Positions 23,011-35,400 of a stretch of 64,000 nucleotides of DNA are shown here, piece by piece. The notes below the pieces were generated by a model that ran no database searches, was not told the DNA's origin, and saw only the letters and a list, made by a program, of their open reading frames with translations. The DNA comes from Channa striata (lineage: Eukaryota > Chordata > Actinopteri > Anabantiformes > Channidae). The stretch is taken from contig CM065176.1 in assembly GCA_033026295.1 (NCBI GenBank), positions 11,325,945 to 11,389,944 on the forward strand, given 5' to 3'. The first letter of the stretch is position 1. Each line of letters begins with the position of its first letter. The position numbers and the translations under genes were made by a program.

Positions 23011-23754
23011 GAAGGTCAAGTAGGTTAGACTGTGGAGTCATTATCTGTATATTGTCACCCAGGCCAGCATATTAGTCTGTTATATTATGTGTCTTTCACT
23101 GTTTATCCACAGCAGTAAAATTAAATTTACAGCGCTAATAAATACGCACTCTCAAATGGGGCTCATTTTCTTACTTCTCCTTGTTTTTTTTATTTGATTT
23201 TATTCATTTTTAGGCTTTTTAAAGAATTTTAACGTGCAATACCATGCCATTTTTAACAGCTGCAGTGCATGGACATTTTTATCAAAATTCAGAGCGAAAA
23301 CTATTCTCTATTTGTGGGTTTTTCTGTATTCTGAAGTAGTAAGAGCGCTTTTGTTGTGAAGAAAAATCAAGGAGAGTTCTCTGAATGAGAACGGAGGTAA
23401 TTACGAAAGATCCAAGTATTAGCTGGAAACCTGCTTGTCACATTTGAAACATGAAGGTCATTTACTCGAAAGGGCAATATTGTAATGGGAGATGAAAGTG
23501 TTATGAATGCAAGCCCAGCTTGCTTCTCTTGTGTGCTTTAGTAAAGATAGATTTATATCCTCTCTCTGCAACTGGGATATATAAAGTAGAGAATAATACC
23601 AAAGATAATATAGTGTGAGAGCATTGCCACTATATGCACTTATGTAGCCATGGTGACCACAACCACCTTGTAACCAGCGTCGCACTTTAATGCAGACGTA
23701 ATCAATAGACTGAGTCAGGCAAAGTGTTTTTATGCTCACAGGCCAAATCTTAGA

Positions 23755-24023
23755 GCTACACTACGCAACTTTTTGAAATCAAAATCAATCTACCTAGGGC
23801 ACGAGCTCTTGCTGGGTCATAACCTGTGGCGTTTTATACATATGTGTTTCATGTTTGCGTGTGATTGGATAGAAGAGCGAGCCTCAATGAAAAACAATGA
23901 AAAGCTAATATTGCTGGAACTGCTGCCAGTTTTGTTCTGTGTGTCTTTGTCAGGCACCACATTAACATATGTTTTAGGGAATATTTCTGGGGAAAAATAA
24001 AGAGAAAAGTTACATACTGTAGA
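23755..24023. mobile_element. MITE-like element with imperfect TIRs
   Basis: The left end GCTACACTACGCAACTTTTT (23755-23774) is matched inverted by the right end, which on the minus strand reads TCTACAGTATGTAACTTTTC. The element is about 269 bp with no transposase. ATGTAACTTTT-type ends are common in non-autonomous fish DNA elements. A target-site duplication was not clear. Confidence 0.5.
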
Positions 24024-27000
24024 TTGAACCCTCTGCAGATGAGCACAATTTTTTCAGTGTTTAAAAGCAGACAGTCTTTTCTGTTACTTTACTGTTTCGA
24101 TTTGTGTTACTCTAGTTTTTAGGTATTCCGAAGATCACAGAGAAACAACAAAGTGACAGTCAAAACAGAAACGGCGTGTTACTGTTCCAAGCGTATTTGA
24201 AATAATTAAACCAGCAACAGATTGGTATCAGCTGTTGTATTGTCTACAGGCAAACAAAATGACAATAAACCTACGAATAAAACTTGAACCCAAAAGCCCC
24301 TGGGTTATGTTTTTATGTGAGCGCTGAATTCTGCATCATTTGTTTGGCTAGAAAGCAAATAGCAAGTCGCTGTGAAAGGAATGTCACCAAATGGGGCTGT
24401 TTGAAGCAGCCGCAGCGGCACATGTGTAGATAACATATATCGTGTGATGGAACGGCCTCGGTTGCAGACGAATGTCCTCTGCATCAATATGCACACGGAC
24501 GCACAGAGCAGTTTAAAAAGTTTTCTTTGCTCCCTCCTCTTTCCATTACATTAGTCAAAGCTGTTTAGCAACTAGTTTTCGTGTGTATGCGGTGATGTGG
24601 GAGACTCACACATGACTTGCTCTGATCTAAGGGCACCAGGAAATGCGCTTGCAATGTCGACAAATGTTTTCCAAGGAGAGCAGAAATTGAAAAGTCACCA
24701 GATGACATCATATATGAATCTGGATTTACATATCAGAGCACTTCCTGCCGTTTCTGTTCTCAGTGGAGGGACAGCTACACAGTGTATGAAAAGCGCGGGG
24801 ATCATCAGAAAGCCCCAGATCAGGCACGGAAGAACAAGACCACATTAAATGTATGGGTTTGTCTCCAAATGCACAAAAACATGAACAGTTTTCCCATTGA
24901 TTAAATAAATCTCTAGTTCATCAGTCTGGACTGATAATGATGCCAGTCTGAACAGTTACCAAATCCGCTGATGCATTTATTAATATCTTTGGACAGTTAG
25001 GAAGTCATCATTAGCTAACCAACTAGAAAGAGAATTTTGGCAGCGCCACGCTCTGACTTTTCTTAAATTGTGACTGATCAAATAAACTGAACACCACAGA
25101 AAGGTTTGTGTTCATGGTGAAGATGGTGTTTTCTGATACTGAGCAGGGACAGGTCAAACATTTTTTGTCAAAGTGGGGGTGTCAGGATGATATATATATA
25201 CAGTATATATCATATATGATAATATTTGGAAAACGAGCAAATGTGTCATGGTAAATTTTAAAGACTATTTTTAGGCAAGAAGTAAACACATGCTGTAAAT
25301 CAAACAGCAAATATGTATACTGATGTTAAATAACAATTATTAATATGCCAGTTGGCCACTGTTATAGTCTGTAATACTGACAAATACGAGTCCAGATGTG
25401 CAGATGTGATGAGCAGCAGCAGTAACATACTCGTATACATTTTTTAACATACACACATATTGACTTTTTGGAAAATCCATGGGGCATGTTGAATACATAA
25501 AGCAAAATAAATAGTTTTATCCTCAAATTTTGTCTTTATGTTACTGGCAGAGTGGACACTAGGAAAGAACAATCTGATTTTTTTTTTATTCGTTAGCTGT
25601 GTACAGTAGATATTTGGCTTGTTTGCAGCAAGAAATAACTTCTTTGAATAATTCACTGTAACAACTTAACAACTTAATCTGCATCATTTTGTCTCAACTA
25701 ACTCTTGAAGAGTCCAAACTGCGACAAATCAGTGCATCTCGGGCGCCATGGGGGCGCTGTTTCAACAAATACTTCAATGGACCATACGAGAGGGTGGAGC
25801 CACGTTGGAAAACTTGCTCATATTTACATTTACATTTAGTCATTTGGAAATGAACCAATTATATACTAATATATATACATACAAACATACACATATATAT
25901 ACACAGTATGTATATAATTTCCCTCCAATGACTTTTATTTTTAGGTTTTGTTATTTTATCTATTTAATGTGACACTAAATCTCCAGTGGTCAGTGAGAAG
26001 GGAAATTGGAGGGAAGAGCAGTTGTCCAGGTCTTAGTAAGCTTAGATATTCTTGATAAACCAAGAGAGAAACAGATGAAGCATTCATAAGCATTCCATAT
26101 TACACCGCCGCTGTTTGCCATTGCTTAGCTTTTTAGACATAACCGGGATCTGCCCCTGTTGCCAGTCAATCCACACATTTAAGGTTAAAGCAGCTCTGCC
26201 AGTCAATAGAAGGGCGGTTGATGTTGGTGAAACATGGTAAGATGGAGGATGAAAACACCAGTTCGTCTGTCTGGATGAGCAGATCTCTCTCTCCCTCTCT
26301 CTGCGTTTCTGCCTAATTATGTGAGATCTGCAAGCTGCCGTTCACCGGTATCGATTTGTACTACCTGTTCCACACAAGGCTCAGGCTGCTCAGGATGATG
26401 TCTGTGGAGAGTTTGCCCACACCGTGCAGTGATTATTGGCTCTCCAGCTCTGTTGTTGAGGATTTGAATAAGTGTCTTCATTACAGGTAAACCATTAACA
26501 TCCACAATGTGTATTTCTCAAACTTATGTGTGAGGGAAGGAACAGGAGGGAGAGAGAGAGAGCAACTAAAGAGCAGCGAAACATGTCAGGGATACGGGGA
26601 TATTTTCAGAGGTTTTATGTGGTAAGAGGAGAGAGACGGCACATGGAGAGACAGAGGAGGAGAGGAGGGAATTAAGAAGTAATGTAGCAAGTAATTCCGC
26701 CATATGTTGATGTTCACCTCGGGGGAAAGACCATATCAGAGAAATATATTTTAGACTCTGAAGGGAGTTGTTTCGAAACACACAGTCAGCAGTGCTTAGC
26801 CTCCTCACTGTTTGGGTTTGGATAAATGTAATAATAAAATCAAGGTAGGCCGACACGGTCGTGACATTGTTATCATCAAGTAATTTTACAGCACGTTTCA
26901 TTGTGTGATTTGTATCTGTCCCTTTTTTTGTTGTTGTTACTGGTGAAAATTGACTCTAATATTAAAGCGCATTAATCAAGATATAGTTGTAAAGCTCCAG

Positions 27001-27861
27001 CTGCTCTCTTAAGCATTTAAAGATGCAGCAGGCATTTTTTTACCAGAGGGGAAACAAGCTCCAATTAAGCTGTTGTGTAGGTACAGTACCTGCTCAACAC
27101 CAAACACCAGGCACTCACTTGTCTTTATGGCAATTAATGCACAGCGAATATGAGAAATAAGAACATGAAAGAGTGGTTAATCGCACCTACAGTAGATCCA
27201 GCCTGGTCCTGGTACAAGCCTGAAGCTCTGCATACAATTTAGGACCCTATGTGAGGTCACTTGATATGCAAATGATTTTGCAGGGAGCTGCACTTTAGGC
27301 GCTCAGCGGGTTTAATGATCAAGCAACGTTTCCATGTAACACGGATCTTCATCAGGCATCGTCAAACCCCACAGACTGATACATTTACTTGTACTTTTAA
27401 TTAAAATCCCTTGTTTACTTTGAGCTCCTGACAGGATAAAATGTTACCGATTACAGCGGTTAACTCTTCCGGTCGGAGCAGTCGGATTTCGAGACCCACA
27501 AACAGGTGAAGACTGAAAAAGGCTGATTTCTACTGGTGTAAATAAATGAGGCTGTTCACTAATCTCTCTTCAGTGTAGGAATCTAATATCATTTGACTGG
27601 AACACACTGGCTCAAAAAGAAAGAGAACATTGCTCATACACATAGGAGATTACCGAGGCTGTGTTGTTATTGCGGGCTGCTGGAAACTGGTAAGGAAAGG
27701 GCCACGGGGCTTCTGCTGCAAAGTGATTCAGCTTGTGACTTGGCACATCTGAGTTCATAGCTTCACTTTATATAAAAGGCCCGCATGGCTACAGCTGCGG
27801 CTTTGGGACAACAGCTAGTATTAAGCAAATCTGCTTTCTTAAGCATACAATGCTTATTGAA
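24024..27861. other. Non-coding, no recognised gene
   Basis: Contains an AT-alternating near-palindrome at 25189-25225 and purine-rich GA stretches near 26540-26680. Open frames here show no domain. Confidence 0.5.
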
Positions 27862-27898
27862 GCGCGCGCACGTACGTGTGTGTGTGTGTGTGTGTGTG
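27862..27898. repeat. Alternating purine-pyrimidine run with (GT)n
   Basis: GCGCGCGCACGTAC runs directly into a (GT)n tract, giving 37 bases of unbroken purine-pyrimidine alternation, a classic Z-DNA-prone composition. Confidence 0.85.
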
Positions 27899-29009
27899 AC
27901 TGAATCAGTGAGAAAGAGGCTAATGAGAGGAAGCAAAAAAGATGTTTGTTTGACTCATCTGCTGTTGGCCCAGGCGGCTGTCTGTTTATTAAGGCGCCAC
28001 TTATTTCTGCTTTGAACCTAAAAATTATGCAAAAAAATGCAATCTGACTTCTGTAAATTTAGTTGTGCAGGACTATTAACAATACTCTAATACTGCAACA
28101 ATATGCATGATGATAATACCAAGGTCACTTATTTGGAGATGACCAAAAAAGTAAATCTGAAACCTTGAAGAAACTATCACTTCAGTAGGTGCAATTTTCC
28201 TTCGATATGTGCTGAATATTTGTTGAAATTAAGTATTGTATAATGGGTTTAAATAAAATGTGTTTTCACAACTGCAAAGTGATAATTAATTTAAGCTGCT
28301 GATGCTTCTGAATGTTGCAGTTATACTTGTGGCTACCGAGAAATGTCATGGGTAAAAACGCAATAGGACAGCGATAGATAATGGGGTTTAAATAGACCTG
28401 TTCACACACATCAGTAAAAATTATACAATTACAGAAAGATAATTTTCAGGACAATCATATTATCATATTCTGAATCATGTATTAGCTATGTAGATTATCT
28501 AAGCCTTGAGTTTATCATTTATACTGTAAAGTTGGTCTTGTGAGTAGAAATTAGGCATGAATGTGAATCTATAAAAGTTAATGTCTTACAAGTGATTTTT
28601 ACTATAAACTTCTTTTTCCATGTAGATACATATATTGTCTCTATTGTTTTCTAACTGCACGGCTAATGATTTGTGTGTGTTCTGTGTTCATTGTGATCCA
28701 ATGCGTGTGCACTCTTCAGTTCCAGTTTGTGAAAGTGCTGTATCACTGGATGTGTCACCCGCATATAAATTAATAATTAGAGGTACATTATTCTAGTTCA
28801 TTTGTCAGACTGCAGAGGTAGTGCATTCAAGCTGGGCAACAGAGTTCAGCACCAGGCCAAACATCTTTCCACTGCCAAGACGTAAGAGATGGATGCAAAG
28901 TGACAGTCTTTCTTGTCATCCATGGCGCTTCGTTCACTGTAAAACATGGCACAGGACTTTGGTGAAAGCTTTTTTAGTTTTAATCTGATGTAAAATTCTA
29001 CCCAATCTA
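27899..29009. other. Non-coding, no recognised gene
   Basis: AT-rich sequence with no recognised feature. Confidence 0.5.
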
Positions 29010-29135
29010 CCCATTATCTGTAACCGTATATAGTCTGTGGCTGGACTTTTCCCCACTGACATTGGAAGAAAGGTGGGGAACGAGCTGGACAGGTCGCCAG
29101 TCCATCTCAGGGCAGAGGGACACAAAGACTCTCAG
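29010..29135 (-). mobile_element. Partial copy of the (GATG)-tailed SINE body
   Basis: On the plus strand it reads CCCATTATCTGTAACCG and, further on, GGACAGGTCGCCAGTCCATC. These are the reverse complement of the body seen at 16515-16862. The microsatellite tail and tRNA head are missing. Confidence 0.6.
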
Positions 29136-29534
29136 TCAACTTCAGTGTTCTGAAGATTGGTTGTTTATGTTTAGTCTTTTTTCGATTTCTCCTGAACGTC
29201 CTTTAGTTTTACGAAACATAATTGTTGAAAACTAAATTTTTGGACATTGGTATTAGAGAATTTGAAAATTGATTTGTAAAGTGAACAAGCTGTGAGCCCT
29301 CTATAGGGAAGGCGTCACTGACCAAGTGAGCAGGATATATGCATGGATGGGCCTTACGCTTCAAAAGTAAATGGATATAAAGTACATCATGTCATAATGC
29401 CTTTAGAGGTGCTACACTGCTGGGTTATGGACACGGTGGTTGATTTTTTTATTATTCATTTATGCTTTGCACAGTAGAGTCACCAGGACATCAATCTGCA
29501 GAGTTAGACAAAGAAAACCATTTTTAAAAAGGTT

Positions 29535-29935
29535 TGTGGTAACACATAGTCCAAACGTCTTAGTAAATTAATAATTCTGTAACAACTATGTTTTTAGGAT
29601 AGTAGAACTCTACATATGATCTCTTTGAATGCGCTTAATGGCACTTTCACAGATGTGGAAGCTGTCCATTCCCTGTGTATTTCAGTTGTTGGGTTTTAAA
29701 CCGTGCGCTGATAGGAAGTCTGATAGTCCTTTTGTAGCCCGGAGGATGTGGCATCCATGATTTCCACAGCGAATTTGAAATTTTGATTCATCACAGGACA
29801 GTTTTCCACATTGCCACAAACCATCTTAAATGAGCCTGAGCTAAGAGACGGTGGCAGTGTTTGTTCTTGGTCTTGTTCCTCTACATAAACTCAGGTCTTG
29901 TGGAAAATCGGTGAACGATGAGCATTGTTCAAATA
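29535..29935 (-). mobile_element. Tc1/mariner relic, copy 1
   Basis: The minus strand reads, in broken frames, the middle of a Tc1-like transposase: an HRLLAQAHLRWF block (about 29820-29850), MWKTVL, and GNHGCHILRA (about 29735-29765), corresponding to a family segment that normally has W-S-D-E-S-K-F just before it. Here the first catalytic Asp block is destroyed by a stop. The same strip occurs in copy 2 (50170-51165) in the same orientation. Confidence 0.65.
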
Positions 29936-32333
29936 ACAACTTTATTCTGGTTGACTAGCTTTTGCATTTCATATGTGTACATGTAAAGATACTTGTATGC
30001 AACTATGATGTTGTGAACATAGGAATAATTAAAAGTTGAGATTAGGCTACATAGTGCAGGACTGGAGACAATTTTGAATTAGTAATACAAAGAAAACTAG
30101 TATATACGCCACGGTTAAGAAATACCTTTCAATTTAGCATTGTAGCTTTTAATAAAGAGATGAAATCACACTCAGGTCACATGGCAAGTTTAGAATCTTA
30201 AATGAGAAAAATGTTTTACTCTTAAAACTAAACTTGTATAAAGTACACAATGTATTTATGTGTGGTATTAAACTTTGGTGTTTATAAAATTTTTCATAGT
30301 GAGGCCATATTTTTTCCTGAGTGCATACAGTGCCAAGTGCTGTACTTTTAACATCATGATGCTGCAGTGCAGATGAAACCACTAACACTGGACTTTGGCA
30401 GCATTTTCTTAGTGTCCTATTCCTGTGATTTCCATGGTGAGACTGTCAGGAAGTATATGCCTCAAAATTTAATTACATCATATTATGGAACTGCAATATC
30501 ACAGGAGTCGCTGGAAGTTCACTTGGCATTTTGGCTTCCAGAACAATATCTGCAGGGCACAGTCTGGAAACTTGAGTTAGAGTAGACATTCTTCTGCATG
30601 TCAGCCAGTAGTGAATCTGGGAAGGATTGTGGCAAATGGCATGGCTTAAGATGCTGGCACAGAGTTTGGAGAAAAAGCTTATCGTCGGTTTCTGTGGGCT
30701 TTTGCACAATGCTGTCCACACACGGTCAGTCTGAGCTCCGCCACTAAGATCAAATATAAAACAAAAATGAGCCTCAAATGTGTGTACGATTCTTTAACAT
30801 ATATTGATAATGTCTGTGTTTTTTAAAGAAACACGGTCACAATTACGTTCTAATGCACCAGCTCTGCATTACATTTTGTGAAGAAGCCAAACAGAAATGA
30901 GGTATTTTTACAACTGCTTTAAATGTGTAATAGCAATATTACTTCTTGTAAATCAAATGCATACAGTATTTTTAAATCAGGCTCATCTGAATGGCAGATA
31001 CGTGTACACAAAAACCACAAAATTACAGAAAACTGATATAAAGTGGCAAGCCACTCAAACCAAGCTATGCTTTGCACTTGTGGCCTTGTGTGAGGGCGAG
31101 TGTGTCGTTTGTACAACTAGGAAACATTGTGCAGCACTGGACTATATCACATGAAAACATAGTTTTTTTTCTATTGACCAATTAAACAAACTACACACAT
31201 GCTGTTATATGCATTACATCAGTTATGCATAATTAATGAGGTGTTAAAGGATATTTAGTCAGTAGAGGGATTATTGCATCATAAGAGTTTAGCATTTGTG
31301 TGCAATTAACCTTACAAGTGTTTTAAAATGTTTTTATTAACTCTGCAATTGAAAATTGGACCACAAGTTGTACCATGACACCAAAAAGATGTTTCAACCA
31401 CCAAAACTCGAGTTCCGTGCTTGTTAGATGATAACAGCCATCTGCTGTGCAAATTCCTAACAGAATATATTAGTGATGCACATTGGCTGGAATTACTAAG
31501 CAGGTACTGTACCCTGCTATTTGTTAGATTTATTAGAAAGGTTAAATAGGTTAAAACATAATCATGAAGTTTTCATATAGAAACTGGAGTAAGAGCAAAG
31601 GTGCAGTGAATTACTTTCCAGTCATCCACTGTGTTTAATGGTCGCAGTTATGGTTTTTCATGCCATGTCACATCTGGATCCATATTCTATTCCTCATCCT
31701 GCTAATCTCTTTAAAATAGTGTTCGCTTGTCCATTAGACATCACCACGAGCGGCTCTTATGAATGCCATTATTTACCTTTCATTGATTCTTATTGTGCCT
31801 AGTTAACCAGACTGTAAAATGACCTTGCTAGGAGAATGATGATTAAGGTAATCAAGAGTGAACCTCGCGGAGTTTAGTTATTTCCAACCTTTCAAGGTGA
31901 TAACTTGCCGATGTGAAATAGATGTGGAGATCCGGCTTGACTCTTTATCCCCCTCTTCTCCGAGACGATTAGGGAACGTGGCACTTATGAGTTCAGCTTT
32001 TCTTCCTGACTGGCTTCTTGAAGACCTGGTATCGTTTTAAAAACATAATGCACGGCGGCATGTTGTCGGTGGCGTTCTGGTACGTCGGCGATCACATGTA
32101 TGAGTAACGCCATTTCCAAACTCATCTACACAGCTCATGAACTCCCATTCTCCCACAAATGTTGCTGTTGATGCCAGCCTCTATCCTGCTCAATGTAAGC
32201 AGTATGTGTTTGCCAGCTAACCAAAATGCAAACACATCCAATGAAATGTGCGATTCCTTACAATTTTATTTTATTTTTTTACTGATTCTTTTTTTGATTC
32301 TCTTTTTCCCTCTTTTCATTTGCCCTGTGGCAG
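29936..32333. other. Non-coding apart from one possible fragment
   Basis: AT-rich sequence. The only protein-like signal is the possible BESS-like frame at 30519-30719. Confidence 0.45.
30519..30719 (-). pseudogene. Possible BESS-motif fragment
   Basis: The frame reads TETDDKLFLQTLCQHLKPCH, then QSFPDSLLADMQKNVYSN. The spacing of Asp, Leu-Phe-Leu, Leu and Lys, then a hydrophobic helix ending in Tyr, resembles the BESS motif at the C-terminus of MADF-family DNA-binding proteins, which are often carried by Harbinger-type transposons in fish. There is no MADF domain upstream, an in-frame stop lies just before, and no ATG begins the frame. This is a weak, motif-level resemblance and could be chance. 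Confidence 0.2.
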
Positions 32334-32405
32334 GAAGGATATGAGGAGATGGCCCACTCGATCTCCTGTGTGCCTGAGAAGAAAGACAACCACACTGAGG
32401 ATTAG
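32334..32405 (+). CDS. Candidate terminal coding exon, gene unknown
   Basis: A strong splice-acceptor context (about 60 bases of T-rich tract ending TTTGCCCTGTGGCAG at 32333) is followed by an open stretch. In phase 0 it reads EGYEEMAHSISC then VPEKKDNHTED and stops at 32403-32405. The composition (acidic/polar, no low complexity) is like a cytosolic C-terminal tail. Another phase is also open for 27 codons but very Arg-rich. AATAAA-like signals lie about 1 kb downstream (33451), consistent with but not proof of a 3' UTR. I do not recognise the protein. No neighbouring exon was identified, so this could be a chance acceptor. Confidence 0.22.
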   Translation, partial: EGYEEMAHSISCVPEKKDNHTED

Positions 32406-35400
32406 AGAAAAAGAGGATTGACCATCACATCCAGATGCTGCAAATCTGCTCCCGGCCTCCCTCACATGTGAATAGGTACGCCATTGTCTGGAGCGCCGCT
32501 TGTTTTGCATGAACACAGACACATGCTGAGGAGATAAACAAGCTGAAACTGAGGTTACACCAAGTCTAAATCTGCTATGATACAGGATTACACGACTTAT
32601 GTCATGCTTAAAGCTTTATCCTCTGATTGTCAAGATTTCCTTAGTGTCAAACTCAGCAAGCCTTTAATGGTGGAAGCCTATTAGACAGTTCAGCGAGATG
32701 CACAGTGTGCTGATGCTGATCTATCACTGAGAAGAAACACTTGCTCTGTTTCACTGCATGACTGTGGCTCACAACAGGATCGTAGCTAGAAAACTCAGAA
32801 AAGAAGCTCAGTGTCACCGGTCCATACAGTTCATGGGCTGCTTATATCCACCAGTGTATGTTCAACATGGAATAGGGAGTCAACCACTTCCGAATCCTCA
32901 TATCACGAACTGTACCTATGTAACCTTGGTGTCTTGTCATGCATAACATAATTCTTCAGGCTTCTGTTCACCTGCAGAGAAAGCAGTCGGTCATGCTTGG
33001 CTTGAAACATCTGACATTACTGTGGCAAAGCACCGTGTGCAGAGAATACACTTTAGAGGTTATGGTATTTTTTTTTTAAAGATATTTCGCTATCACTGTC
33101 GCTATATAACAGAGGAGTATCCATTTGTAAACTTGTCATGTTTGCATCAACTTTCTGGTCAGTTATCCATTTGCGCAACTATCTGATGTGATATTTTACA
33201 CTTTAATGCATGAGTGAACACTGGATTTAAAAGGGCAAAAAACAATATATGAATGTGCAGGAAGTGCTCTACATTTTAGGAGAAGGGCTTTAAAACTATT
33301 CATTGGAGGACATAAAAAGTGTAATGAATGATAAAGCAAATCATTAACGACTAATAAATTTAAGCTTAATTCGCAAAATAAAAGCAGTGGAGATGGCTTC
33401 AGCTCCAGCATGATAATATCTCAAGTGCTCAATACTTTCTACATTTACAATAAATAGAATGGGAGGATGTTTCTACGAGAAAATGCATTTCATTTTAGTG
33501 GGAAATTAGGAGCTGATGGCATATGATGGCACATCCTTCATCTTAAGGTTTGTGGCCAAAGGACATTTTTTGCATAAGCATTGATCTTGCTCTCCTCTAA
33601 ATGATTTGTACCTTAGAAAATGAAAGGCTGAGAACTGTCTGATTTGGTGGAGGGAATTCACGTTTCACAGAGCCACGTAACCTATTAATCAAAAACTATA
33701 TCGATAGGTCAACTTATGGTGATACTGTACAATAAGAAATTCTGGCAATAAATCCTAAACTATAATTTCTGTACAGTTTTATTGGAGGTTTTCTAATTAA
33801 TTTGTGATTTTCACACACCATTCTGTATTTAGACTTTGCGGTTTGGGGATTGAAACCAGCTCTCTAGATGCTGGAGCACAAGCAAAATAAGATAAAACTA
33901 CCAAGTTTGCTTACGCATAAAACCTTCTAATACATATTTGGGATGGACCTAAAATTGTGCAAGGCCACGTTTCATCATGATCTGTATGTCCGTAAATCAC
34001 CTCCCTCTCCATCCAATTTTACACGGCATATTTCAACTGCCTACATCAGCTTTGCATCACATAAATATGGTACTTAGTCATGACCTAAAAAAGTCTGAAA
34101 AGAATTTGCAGTTTCTTAATTCCCATCTTTTTTACCCACCATACCCCGCATAAATCTGTGCAAATGTCTGCGAGTTTCTGAGACTAAGTTTGTTTGGGCT
34201 GTGCTTCACCTACTTTACCATATGGACAAACAGTGGCCAAGTTTCAGATGGCAATATGCCTGGCAGTGTTTCACCTCTATTCACAGAACGTCCCCTGGAA
34301 GGTTCTCTGAGAAATGGGGCATTAATTTGATCCAAAAGAATGAATCAAATTTTTACTCATCTGTCAAAATCATTTGGACCATGTGTTTTGGATACGTTTT
34401 ACAAATGAGCCAAATCATTTTATGTCTGAATTGGATAGGTAGGTTAGCATCACAAGAATTAATTTGCAATTACTTAGCCCTCTAGAGCCAATTAATTTCT
34501 ACAGGAGGAAGTTGAAAGTTTTTCTTTTAATAATAACGGTTATTTAAGCGTAGATTAAAACAAGCAGCTTAACATTTACAGCTTCAATAACAAATTTACT
34601 TTTATGAGTTTTTAAATCCACAAAGATCTAGCTGTGAACTTTTTGTGTCATTTCAAGGATGGTTATTTAAATATTTCCAGTTATACGCTCATTTTAACAA
34701 ATGATGCAAGCTGACTATTTGTTTTGTGAAATTGCTACCCTTTCTATTGTATTAAAACAAGCCTCATTGCAATTTTAAATAACCTCCCAACTACACTGGA
34801 GCAGAAGGGGAGACGTCTCTGTGCAAATGAGTGCCTTCCTTATTGGAAGTATGCTTGAATGGACATGCACAATTGTCACTGTGAGGTGGTGTTATTGTCT
34901 TTGGGAAATACAGAGGCCGTTAGGAATATCCATCTCCTAAAGTAAATTACTTAAGAAAATTGTGAAATAAGCTTAACAGGGTAGAAAAGCCAAGTATCCA
35001 TCTGGAAATGATACCATTTGTGTGCTCAAATGTTGGGTGTTCATGTGTTACTAATGCCAATTTGGGTTTACATGTTAAAGAACATCACTGACAGATGATG
35101 ATGCTTCACGATATGATAAGTAATATACTGATTACATAACAATCATCAACTGATTCATCCTTCAGTGACTGTGGGCCCTACTCTTGATACTGCTTTGAGC
35201 GGCAGCCAATATCCAATAACTAAGCCAGCCATCCAGGCTCCTTCAACATTACATTATGCAGTTGAAGCGGCTTAGAGGGTGTTATTAAGGTGAAGCATGC
35301 TTTGAATTATTTTAATTTACGGAGGAAACGGGGATGAATCAAGAAGCCAAGCCAAAAGTGGTCAAAAAATGGAAACTACAATTTCATTCTTCAGTCACAA

